64,000 bases of DNA, from the NCBI RefSeq assembly GCF_001428625.1, contig NZ_LMIE01000034.1, forward strand, positions 62,001-126,000, written 5' to 3'. The first letter of the stretch is position 1. Every line of letters starts with the position of its first letter. The translations under genes were made by a program, and so were the position numbers. The notes beneath the pieces are model-generated. The model saw nothing but the letters and a program-made list of their open reading frames with translations. It did not search any database and had not been told where the DNA came from. Below are positions 26,142 to 34,131 of this stretch, piece by piece. Origin of the DNA: Hydrogenophaga sp. Root209. GTDB lineage: Bacteria > Pseudomonadota > Gammaproteobacteria > Burkholderiales > Burkholderiaceae_C.

Positions 26142-27302
26142 ATGAACTTCGACTACACCGAGACCCAGGGTCAGATCCGCGCCGCCGTCAAGGAGCTGTG
26201 CAAGGGCTTCGGCCCCGAGTACTGGCGCCAGTGCGCCCAGGACGGCGCCTATCCGGAAGCCTTCGTCGACGCGATGGCCAAGGCCGGCTGGCTGGCCGCG
26301 CTGATTCCGGAGGAATACGGCGGCGCCGGGCTGCCCCTGCTCGACGCCTGCCTGATCCTGCAGGAGATCAACCAGAACGGCGGTAGCGCGGTGCACTGCC
26401 ATGCGCAGATGTACACGATGGCGTCGATCCTGCGCCATGGCAGCGAAGCGCAGAAGCGCGCGACGCTCCCGCGCATCGCCGACGGTAGCCTGCGGCTGCA
26501 GGCCTTCGGCGTGACCGAGCCCGACGCGGGCTCCAACACGCTGGCGATCAAGACATTCGCACGCAAGGTGCCAAGTGGCTACGTCGTCAACGGCCAGAAG
26601 ATCTGGACTTCGCGCTACAGCCACTCGCACATGTACCTTTTGATCGCGCGCACCACGCCGACCGACGCGGTGAAGAAGAAGACCGATGGCCTTAGCCTGT
26701 TCCTGATCGACATAGCGAAGGCCGGCGCGTCGCTGAAGGCCACGCCGATTCGCACGATGATCAATCACCACACCTTCCAGGTCTTCATCGACAACCTGGA
26801 GCTCACCGACGACGACCGCATCGGCGAGGAAGGCAAGGGCTTCCACTACCTGCTGGATTCGCTGCATTCCGAGCGTCTGCTGGTGGCCAGCGAGGCCATC
26901 GGCGACGGCCACTGGTTCGTCGGCAAGGCCGCGCGCTACGGCAGCGAGCGTGTCGTCTTCGACCGCCCGATCGGCGCCAACCAGGGCGTGCAGTTCCCGA
27001 TCGCGCGCGCCCACATGAACATCGAGGCTGCCGAACTGATGCGCAACAAGGCAGCGACGCTGTTCGACGCCAGCCTGCCCTGCGGGCGCGAGGCGACGAT
27101 GGTCAAGTACCTGGCCAGCGAGGCTGCTTGGGAAGCCGCCGAGGCGGCCATGACCACCTTCGGCGGCTACGGCGTGGCCTGCGAATACGACATCGAGCGC
27201 AAATGGAAGGAGAGCCGGCTGTTCCGCACCGCGCCGATCTCCAACAACCTGGTGCTGGCGCAGGTGGCCGAGCACCTGCTGGGCATGCCCCGCTCTTACT
27301 GA
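26142..27302 (+). CDS. Acyl-CoA dehydrogenase with isovaleryl-type base (AtuD-like context)
   Basis: A 386-residue dehydrogenase. The flavin region reads FGVTEPDAGSNT, and a tell-tale FDRPIGANQGVQFPIA follows. The C-terminal segment RTAPISNNLVLAQ has no catalytic Glu, but SERLLVASEAIGD places Glu at the isovaleryl-type position. In its carboxylase-gene setting it would desaturate the substrate that is then carboxylated at the gamma carbon, as citronellyl-CoA dehydrogenase does. ATG 26142 is chosen because the domain starts there (MNFDYTETQ). The gene at 56381 is a clear paralogue. Confidence 0.88.
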   Translation: MNFDYTETQGQIRAAVKELCKGFGPEYWRQCAQDGAYPEAFVDAMAKAGWLAALIPEEYGGAGLPLLDACLILQEINQNGGSAVHCHAQMYTMASILRHGSEAQKRATLPRIADGSLRLQAFGVTEPDAGSNTLAIKTFARKVPSGYVVNGQKIWTSRYSHSHMYLLIARTTPTDAVKKKTDGLSLFLIDIAKAGASLKATPIRTMINHHTFQVFIDNLELTDDDRIGEEGKGFHYLLDSLHSERLLVASEAIGDGHWFVGKAARYGSERVVFDRPIGANQGVQFPIARAHMNIEAAELMRNKAATLFDASLPCGREATMVKYLASEAAWEAAEAAMTTFGGYGVACEYDIERKWKESRLFRTAPISNNLVLAQVAEHLLGMPRSY

Positions 27303-27308
27303 AGCACC

Positions 27309-28109
27309 ATGGACTACACGACACTACGCGTTGAAGCCGCGCCTGGCACCGAGCTCGCTGATGGCATCCGCACCCTGGTGCTCAACCGCCCCGAGGTGAT
27401 GAACGCGATGAACACGCAGATGTTCATCGACCTGCGCAACGCCCTGCACGAACTGGCCTTCGACGACGGCCTGCGTGTGCTGATCATCACCGGCGCCGGT
27501 GAGCGTGCATTCTCGGCCGGCGGAGACCTCAAGCAGCGCGACGGTATGACCGACGGTCAATGGCGGCGCCAACACCAGCTCGCCGAAGAGGTGTTGCTGG
27601 CTGTCAAGGATTTCCCGCAACCGGTGATCGCCGCCGTCGAAGGCCACGCGCATGGCGGCGGCTGCGAACTGGCGTTGATGTGTGACTACATCGTCGCTTC
27701 GCGCGCTGCGGTATTTTCGCTGCCCGAGCTGCGGCGCGGCATCATGCCCGGCGGCGGCGGTATCCAGAACCTCGTGCGCGCCGTCGGCGCGCGGCGCGCC
27801 AAGAAGCTGCTGTTCACCGCGCGCCGCTTCTCGGCCGAAGAAGCCACCGAATGGGGCATGGTCACAGACCTGGCCGAGCCGGGTACGGCGCTGGCCGCCG
27901 CAGTCGCCGACGCGCGCGACATCGTACTGGCCGCACCGATGGCCACCCACTACGCCAAACTCGCCGCATCGCGCGGCGGCGAGATTGACTTCCACAGCGG
28001 CTACATGCTCGACGTCGCCGCCTACAACGTGCTGGTGTCCTCGGCCGACAGGCTGGAGGGCGTGAAGGCCTTCAATGAAAAGCGCCCACCGCGCTGGAGC
28101 GGACTCTGA
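27309..28109 (+). CDS. Enoyl-CoA hydratase (crotonase), complete active site
   Basis: A 266-residue crotonase with both catalytic Glu residues: GGGCELALMCD and SLPELRRGIMPGGGG. The oxyanion segment is ERAFSAGGDLKQRD. It therefore qualifies as a true hydratase. Sited between the dehydrogenase and the carboxylase alpha subunit (6 nt after the former, 1 nt before the latter), it most likely hydrates the carboxylated 3-methylglutaconyl-type product, the role of AtuE or LiuC. The specific substrate is inferred from order only. Confidence 0.88.
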   Translation: MDYTTLRVEAAPGTELADGIRTLVLNRPEVMNAMNTQMFIDLRNALHELAFDDGLRVLIITGAGERAFSAGGDLKQRDGMTDGQWRRQHQLAEEVLLAVKDFPQPVIAAVEGHAHGGGCELALMCDYIVASRAAVFSLPELRRGIMPGGGGIQNLVRAVGARRAKKLLFTARRFSAEEATEWGMVTDLAEPGTALAAAVADARDIVLAAPMATHYAKLAASRGGEIDFHSGYMLDVAAYNVLVSSADRLEGVKAFNEKRPPRWSGL

Positions 28110-28110
28110 C

Positions 28111-30114
28111 ATGTTCAAAAAAATCCTGATCGCCAACCGCGGCGAAATCGCCTGCCGCATCGCACGCACCTGCCGGCGCCTCGGTATTGCGGTGGCCGGT
28201 GTGCATTCGAGTGCTGATCGCGATGCGCTGCACGTTGACCTGATCGGCGAGTCGATCGAAATCGGTGGGGCAGCGCCGGCCGAGAGCTACCTGCGCATCG
28301 ATGCGGTCATTGATGCGGCCCGGCGGACCGGGTCGCAGGCCATTCATCCTGGTTTTGGCTTTCTGGCCGAAAACGCGGTCTTCGCGCGCGCGGTCGAGGC
28401 AGCCGGCCTCGTCTTCGTCGGCCCGACGCCCGAGGTCATTGAGCGCCTGGGCGACAAGGCGTCGGCCAAGCGCGAGGCCCGCGCCGCTGGCGTGGCCGTG
28501 CTCGGCGGCAGCGAGCTGCCGAGCCGCGATGCGGCCGAAGTGGCAGCCACCGTGCGCGGACTACCGCTACCGGTGATTCTGAAGGCGGCCGCCGGTGGCG
28601 GCGGCAAGGGCATGCGGGTGGTGCAGCAGTTGGACGGGTTGATGGAGACCATCGAGGCGGCCATGCGCGAGGCCGGGAGTTCCTTTGGCGACACTGCGTT
28701 GATCGTCGAAGCCTTTGTCGAGCGCGGGCGCCACATCGAGGTGCAGATCGTCGGCGACGGCCATGGCGAAGTGATTCACTTGTTCGAGCGCGAATGCACG
28801 CTGCAGCGGCGCCATCAGAAAGTCATCGAAGAGGCTCCAGCGGTGAACCTCGCCCCGGCGCTGCGCGAGGCGATGCTCGGTGACGCGGTGCGCTTGGGAC
28901 AGCGGCTGCGCTATCGCGGTGTCGGCACGGTGGAATTCATCGTGCAGGGCGACAATCACCACTTTCTCGAAGTCAATCCACGGCTGCAAGTCGAGCATCC
29001 GGTGACCGAGGAGGTGACCGGGCTGGATGTGGTCGAGATCATGCTGCGCATTGCCGCCGGCGAGGGCTTGCCCTTGCGCCAGAGCGAAGTGCAGGTGCGC
29101 GGCCACGCGATTGAGGCGCGGGTCTGCGCTGAAGATTCAGCACAAAATTTCCTGCCCTCCACCGGTGAACTGATCGCTGTTCGGTTCCCAACTTCTGTCG
29201 TGCGGGTTGAATCGGGTGTGCGCGCCGGCATGGCGGTCACGCCGTACTACGACTCGATGCTGGCCAAGCTGATTGCGCATGCGCCCACGCGCGAGGCGGC
29301 GCTGGACCGTCTGAGTGGGGCGCTGGGCGAAACCCAGGTGCACGGCGTCGAAACCAACTGCGCCTTTCTGCAGCGCCTGCTGGCCCTGCCCGCCACGCGC
29401 GACGCCAGCTTCCACACCCGTCTGATTGACGAGGTGCTGGCCGAGGGGAGTCAGGGCGCGAGCAGTGCGCCGCTGGAGCGGCTGGCCGCTGCAGCGGCTT
29501 GGTGGTTGCTCGACGCGCGGTGCAACGGCAATCAATTCGGGGCCTGGTCGGCCCTGGACGTGACGGGTTGGCAGATGCACGCCGGCGACGATCGGCTCAC
29601 GCCGGTTCCGGCGCTGTTGCTGCGCTCGGGCGGCACAACGCACGAGGCCCGGTTCGGCGCCGTCTCGCCCGAGTCCGAGGTGACGGTGCAAATCGGCACA
29701 GAACGAGTCCGCTTGGCACTGACCGCCATCGCCGGGGGCAATTGGCGTTTGCGCATGGGGGATCGACATGAGGTGCTGACCATCGTGCGCAGCGTCGATA
29801 CCGTGTTTGTGCAGAGCAGCGGCACTGCCCACGCCATCGGCGTGACCCCTTACCTCAACCAGGCCATCACCGGACGCCAGACCAGTGGCCAGTTGCGCAC
29901 GCCGATGATGGGGATGATCCTGAAGATCCATGTGGCGGTTGGCGAGCGCGTACGTTCCGGCGACGTGGTGGCAACGATGGAGTCGATGAAGATGGAGCTG
30001 CGCATCAATGCCGACCACGATGGGGTGGTGCGCTCGCTGTCGGTGCAGAACGGACAAATGGTCGAGCGCGGCCTGGTGGTGGCCGTGGTTGAGTCCGAGG
30101 GCACTGCGGAATAA
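28111..30114 (+). CDS. Acyl-CoA carboxylase alpha subunit (biotin carboxylase + biotin carrier)
   Basis: A 667-residue subunit. The N-terminal ATP-grasp biotin carboxylase domain opens with KILIANRGEIACRIARTCR, and has the glycine-rich loop KAAAGGGGKGMRV and FLEVNPRLQVEHPVTEE. A BT-like linker of about 150 residues follows, then a carrier domain with the biotinylated Lys in MESMKMELRI near the C-terminus. It carboxylates biotin with bicarbonate and ATP and docks with the beta subunit at 23295. Start at ATG 28111, one base after the hydratase stop. The longer frame to 28075 overlaps that gene and is rejected. Confidence 0.92.
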   Translation: MFKKILIANRGEIACRIARTCRRLGIAVAGVHSSADRDALHVDLIGESIEIGGAAPAESYLRIDAVIDAARRTGSQAIHPGFGFLAENAVFARAVEAAGLVFVGPTPEVIERLGDKASAKREARAAGVAVLGGSELPSRDAAEVAATVRGLPLPVILKAAAGGGGKGMRVVQQLDGLMETIEAAMREAGSSFGDTALIVEAFVERGRHIEVQIVGDGHGEVIHLFERECTLQRRHQKVIEEAPAVNLAPALREAMLGDAVRLGQRLRYRGVGTVEFIVQGDNHHFLEVNPRLQVEHPVTEEVTGLDVVEIMLRIAAGEGLPLRQSEVQVRGHAIEARVCAEDSAQNFLPSTGELIAVRFPTSVVRVESGVRAGMAVTPYYDSMLAKLIAHAPTREAALDRLSGALGETQVHGVETNCAFLQRLLALPATRDASFHTRLIDEVLAEGSQGASSAPLERLAAAAAWWLLDARCNGNQFGAWSALDVTGWQMHAGDDRLTPVPALLLRSGGTTHEARFGAVSPESEVTVQIGTERVRLALTAIAGGNWRLRMGDRHEVLTIVRSVDTVFVQSSGTAHAIGVTPYLNQAITGRQTSGQLRTPMMGMILKIHVAVGERVRSGDVVATMESMKMELRINADHDGVVRSLSVQNGQMVERGLVVAVVESEGTAE

Positions 30115-30196
30115 GCGGCGGCAAACCCCGCATGCGCGCCCATCTTTACAAACCTGGTGTTATCCACCGTTAAAAATGACGTGTCCGAGACGGCCC

Positions 30197-31117
30197 ATGA
30201 CCAGCATCCAACTTCCGAACGGTATTCAGGTTTTTGAGCGCGGTTGGCTGTCCTCCAACAACATTCTGTTCCTTGGATCGGCATCCAGCGCACTCGTTGA
30301 CAGTGGCTACAGCACACACGCGGAACTAACGGCCGGGCTGGTCAGCGCCGCTTTGCAGCAGCGGCCGCTGGACTTGCTGCTCAATACCCATCTGCACAGC
30401 GACCACTGCGGCGGCAATGCCGCCCTCCAGGGCAATTACCCAGAACTTCAAACCCTCATTCCGCCAGGCCATGCATCACTTGTCTCGCCGTGGGACCCCG
30501 TCGCCCTGAACTATGTGCCATCCGGGCAACACTGCCCCCGGTTCAAGTTCGATGGCCTTCTGTCGCCGGGCACGGACATCCAGCTGGCCGATACCGCGTG
30601 GCAAATCCATGCGGCACCGGGCCATGATCCCCATTCAGTCATTCTGTTTGAGCCGCAGTCCCGAACCCTGATTTCGGCCGATGCCTTGTGGGAAAAAGGC
30701 TTCGGCGTGGTGTTTCCGGAACTCGATGGTGAAACCGCGTTCGATGAAGTGGCCGCCACATTCGACCTGATCGAGCGGCTTGACCCGCGCTGGGTCATTC
30801 CCGGCCACGGCCCGGTATTCCGCTACCGTGCCGAGGTGCTGGCCTACGCGCGCGAGCGCCTCAACGCCTTTGTCAAGAACCCTGAGCGGCATGCGCATCA
30901 CGCGGTCAAGGTGTTGCTGAAGTTCAGACTGCTGGAGCAGCAGCAACTGCCTTTTGCTGATTTTGTCGAGTGGGCCGCCAACACACGCTACTTGCGGCTC
31001 ATTCACCAGAGGTTTGTTCCTTCGGTTCCCATCGACCAGTGGATGGAGCAGTTGACTCAGGAGCTGGTGCGTTCCACCGCTGCGCGCAGAGACGGCAACA
31101 GGGTCTACAACGCGTGA
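30197..31117 (+). CDS. Metallo-beta-lactamase-fold hydrolase
   Basis: A 306-residue MBL-fold enzyme with a full dinuclear metal site: HLHSDH (about residue 66), APGHDPHSVIL, the bridging Asp in ISADALW and VIPGHGP. Such proteins cleave thioesters, lactones or esters. In this operon a CoA-thioester or lactone hydrolase is the natural guess, but nothing in the sequence fixes the substrate. There is an 82-nt gap after the carboxylase gene. The ATG at 30197 begins the recognisable domain; an in-frame extension into the carboxylase gene was rejected. Confidence 0.82.
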   Translation: MTSIQLPNGIQVFERGWLSSNNILFLGSASSALVDSGYSTHAELTAGLVSAALQQRPLDLLLNTHLHSDHCGGNAALQGNYPELQTLIPPGHASLVSPWDPVALNYVPSGQHCPRFKFDGLLSPGTDIQLADTAWQIHAAPGHDPHSVILFEPQSRTLISADALWEKGFGVVFPELDGETAFDEVAATFDLIERLDPRWVIPGHGPVFRYRAEVLAYARERLNAFVKNPERHAHHAVKVLLKFRLLEQQQLPFADFVEWAANTRYLRLIHQRFVPSVPIDQWMEQLTQELVRSTAARRDGNRVYNA

Positions 31118-31210
31118 AATGGACCCCGTCGTGAGCCACTGAACCAGGGCCCTGACAAAAACCAGCGGCCGCATGCGAAAGCCAAGCCATCTTTTAACCT
31201 GGAGATAAAC

Positions 31211-31999
31211 ATGAGTGAAGCAGAAACCGTTTTGTATCACGTGCGCGATGGTATCGCCACCGTCAAGATCAACCGCCCCGAGATGCGTAACGCGCTGTCA
31301 CCGGTCGCTGCCAATCGGCTGCACGATCTGTGGTGCGAAGTCGATGCCGATAAAAATGTGCACGTGGCCATCCTGACTTCTGCCGACTGCGGCACTTTCT
31401 GCGCCGGGCTCGACCTGCGCGAGGCTTCTCGTGTCAAGAAGGACGAGGGCGTGGACATCCTGACCAAGATGAGGGACCCGTTTCACGGTCGCCAGCGCCG
31501 TGTGGCCAAGCCCATCATCGCGGCCATGACCGGGCACCTGATTGCCGGCGGCATGATGCTGAGCCTGAACTCGGATTTGCGCGTAGGCCTCAAGGGCACG
31601 CAGGTCGGCATCACAGAAACCCGTATCGCCGGGCGCGGCAGCCCCTGGGCCATTCCCCTCCTGTGGATGCTGCCGCAGCCGCTGCTGATGGAGATGGTGC
31701 TGACCGGCGACCTGTATCCGATCGAAACCTTCCATGGGCTGGGTTTCATCAATTACCTGGAAGACACGCCTGATGCGGTGCGCGCTCGGGCCACCGCGCT
31801 GGCCGAACGCATCCGCGACAACGCTCCGCTGTCGGTGATGGCGGGCAAGGAATCGATCATGACGGCGATGAGCGCCGGTTGTGAGGCCGGCATGGCGCTG
31901 GCGCACAACATTTATCGCACCGCCTACGCCAGCGAGGACGCGCAGGAGGGTCCGCGTGCCTTCGCCGAGAAGCGCAAGCCGGTTTGGAAGGGGTGCTGA
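31211..31999 (+). CDS. Enoyl-CoA hydratase/isomerase family protein (first Glu absent)
   Basis: A 262-residue crotonase-fold protein. The oxyanion segment GTFCAGLDLREA is normal. The first catalytic Glu is missing (AGGMMLSLNSD instead of GGCELAMMCD), whereas the second is kept in GITETRIAGRG. A one-base mechanism (isomerase or hydrolase) is more likely than standard hydration. The stop overlaps the carbonic anhydrase start by one base (TGATG). Ribosome binding site CTGGAGATAAAC precedes the ATG. Confidence 0.85.
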   Translation: MSEAETVLYHVRDGIATVKINRPEMRNALSPVAANRLHDLWCEVDADKNVHVAILTSADCGTFCAGLDLREASRVKKDEGVDILTKMRDPFHGRQRRVAKPIIAAMTGHLIAGGMMLSLNSDLRVGLKGTQVGITETRIAGRGSPWAIPLLWMLPQPLLMEMVLTGDLYPIETFHGLGFINYLEDTPDAVRARATALAERIRDNAPLSVMAGKESIMTAMSAGCEAGMALAHNIYRTAYASEDAQEGPRAFAEKRKPVWKGC

Positions 32000-32679
32000 T
32001 GTCGCTGCGGGGAGATGCCATCTCCAGCCTGGCCCCTCTTTTGGAGAACAACCGTGCCTGGTCGGCGCGCTGCGCTGCGGAAGATCCGCAGTACTTCGAG
32101 CGACTGGCGCACCAGCAGATGCCGCGCTACCTGTGGATCGGCTGTTCCGACAGCCGGGTACCGGCCAACGAAATCCTGGGGCTGCGGCCTGGCGAGGTGT
32201 TCGTGCACCGCAACGTCGGCAACCTGGTAGTGCACTCCGACCTGAACTGCCTGACGGTGCTGCAGTATGCGGTCGAGGTGTTGAAAGTCGAGCATGTTCT
32301 CGTGGTGGGTCACTACGGCTGCGGCGGCGTGCAGGCGGTGATAGAACAGCGCCGCACCGGTCTGGCCGAGAACTGGCTGCGCCATCTGGAGGACGTGGCG
32401 CGGAAACACATTGATCGGCTCGACGGCATTTCCGGCGTTGACGAGCGCGCGGCGCGGCTTTGCGAGATGAACGTGATTGAGCAGGTCAGCAACGTGTGTC
32501 GCACCACCACCCTGCGCCGCGCCTGGGAGCGCGGGCAGCAAGTCGAGGTGCACGGGCTGGTTTACGGCCTGCGCGACGGCTTGCTGCGGCCAGTCGGGGG
32601 CAGCGTCAATGGGGTCAGCGAGTTGCAAGAGCAGTACACCCTTTCATTGGCCATGCTGGACGCCGGCCCGGCCGTTTGA
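31999..32679 (+). CDS. Beta-class carbonic anhydrase
   Basis: A 226-residue zinc enzyme interconverting CO2 and bicarbonate. Ligands and dyad are all visible: CSDSR (Cys, Asp, Arg; about residue 46) and HYGCGG (His and Cys; about 105). The length is typical of bacterial Can-type enzymes. Its ATG overlaps the crotonase stop (TGATG), so it is translated with the catabolic operon rather than being an independent housekeeping gene. The obvious reason is bicarbonate supply to the biotin carboxylase encoded 2 kb upstream, which uses HCO3- as substrate. Confidence 0.92.
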   Translation: MSLRGDAISSLAPLLENNRAWSARCAAEDPQYFERLAHQQMPRYLWIGCSDSRVPANEILGLRPGEVFVHRNVGNLVVHSDLNCLTVLQYAVEVLKVEHVLVVGHYGCGGVQAVIEQRRTGLAENWLRHLEDVARKHIDRLDGISGVDERAARLCEMNVIEQVSNVCRTTTLRRAWERGQQVEVHGLVYGLRDGLLRPVGGSVNGVSELQEQYTLSLAMLDAGPAV

Positions 32680-32706
32680 TCGCATCAAGAAAGAAGGAAA
32701 ATCCCT

Positions 32707-34131
32707 GTGCCAACCGACACGACAGACCCCGCGACCGACAACATTGCCACCCAGTTGGCCGCCTTTGCACACGGTCTCAAGCCTGGCATGTTGCCCGCAG
32801 TCGTGGTGGAACAGGCCAAGCTGCTGATGCTCGACGCTCTGGGCATCGCCCTGGCCTCGTCTCAGCACGACTTCGCGCACTGCGCTTACCGCGGCTTGCG
32901 CGCCCTGGGTGGCGCGGGTGACAGCGCCGTCATGGGCGCCTTTGCACCCCTGCCGCTGCGCGATGCGGTGCTGATGAATGGCATCCTGGTCCACGGGCTG
33001 GACTTCGACGACACCCACCCCGGCGCGATCACACACCCCAGTGCCAGCGCCTTTCCGTTGGCGCTGGGTCTGGCAGCGCAACGGCATGCCACGGGGCCCG
33101 AGATGATCACGGCCTATGTGCTCGCGATTGAGGTTGCTGCCCGTCTGGGTGCGGCGGCCGGGGGCGGCTTCCACGACGTTGGCTTTCATCCGACCGGCCT
33201 GGTGGGAGCTTTTGGGTGCGCGCTGGCGGCCGGCAAGCTGATGGGGCTGGATCAGGTGGGCTTGGAGCATGCGCAAGGCGTGGTGCTGTCGATGGCATCC
33301 GGTAGCATGGAATTTCTGAGCGACGGCGCCTGGACCAAGCGCATGCACCCGGGCTGGGCCGGTGTCAGCGGGCTGACCGCCACGGCGCTGGCCGGTGCCG
33401 GTTTTCGGGGGCCTTCACAGCCTTATGAAGGGCGCTTTGGTCTGTACGCCAGTCACTTGGCCGCGCGCGGCTTGTTGGCCGATTTGTCGTTGTGCACGCG
33501 CGGCTTGGGCGAGCGCTGGGAGCTGCTCGAAGTGGCGGTAAAGCTGTACCCAACCTGCCACTTCACGCACGCCAGCATCGATGCCGCGCTGGCGCTGCGG
33601 GCGACGGGGCTGCGTGCCGAGGAGGTGGCATCGGTGCAGGTGCTGCTGCCGCCAGGGGTGCACCCGGTGGTGTGCGAGCCGGTGGCGGCCAAGCGACGAC
33701 CGGCCAACGTCTATGAATCGCAGTTCAGCATTCACCACCTGGTCGCGCTGGCCCTGCTGCGCGGCGAGCTGGGGCTGGCCGAACTGGATGCCGCCAACCT
33801 GAGCGACCCGCAGGTGCAGGCGCTGGCTGACCGCATCGAACACGCGGCCGACCCCGATGCCGATTACCCCACCTTCTTTTCCGGCGAACTGCACGTGCGC
33901 ACGAACGACGGGCGCGAGCTGCGCTGGCGCGAGTCAGCGCACCGCGGCGCACCGGGCCGGCCGATCACGGCCGCTGACATCGAGGCCAAATTCATGGGCA
34001 ATGCACTACTGGCATTGCCGCGCGATCAGGCGCTGCGCCTGCGCGATGCGCTGCTGTCGGCCGATCGCGCCGAAGACGCCGCCACTCTGGCGCATACCCT
34101 GACCCATTCCAACACCTCCGGATCCCTTTAA
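32707..34131 (+). CDS. MmgE/PrpD family protein
   Basis: A 474-residue member of the family that includes 2-methylcitrate dehydratase and cis-aconitate decarboxylase. The signature NGILVHGLDFDDTHPG and THPSASAFPLALGLA are present, as is the C-terminal small domain. Family members dehydrate or decarboxylate tricarboxylic or beta-hydroxy acids; many catabolic copies are uncharacterised. The start is GTG, 10 nt after AAGGAAA. The stop shares a base with the next start (TAATG). A second family member is at 53810. Confidence 0.85.
   Translation: MPTDTTDPATDNIATQLAAFAHGLKPGMLPAVVVEQAKLLMLDALGIALASSQHDFAHCAYRGLRALGGAGDSAVMGAFAPLPLRDAVLMNGILVHGLDFDDTHPGAITHPSASAFPLALGLAAQRHATGPEMITAYVLAIEVAARLGAAAGGGFHDVGFHPTGLVGAFGCALAAGKLMGLDQVGLEHAQGVVLSMASGSMEFLSDGAWTKRMHPGWAGVSGLTATALAGAGFRGPSQPYEGRFGLYASHLAARGLLADLSLCTRGLGERWELLEVAVKLYPTCHFTHASIDAALALRATGLRAEEVASVQVLLPPGVHPVVCEPVAAKRRPANVYESQFSIHHLVALALLRGELGLAELDAANLSDPQVQALADRIEHAADPDADYPTFFSGELHVRTNDGRELRWRESAHRGAPGRPITAADIEAKFMGNALLALPRDQALRLRDALLSADRAEDAATLAHTLTHSNTSGSL

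Noticed and set aside
25983-27275. A 430-codon open frame on the minus strand
   Set aside because: It is antisense to the dehydrogenase 26142. It has no motif.
23295-30114. Naming these genes atuC/atuF or liuB/liuD
   Set aside because: Gene order is similar, but the selectivity loop is atypical, a CoA-transferase is inserted and no HMG-CoA lyase is present, so specificity is unproven.
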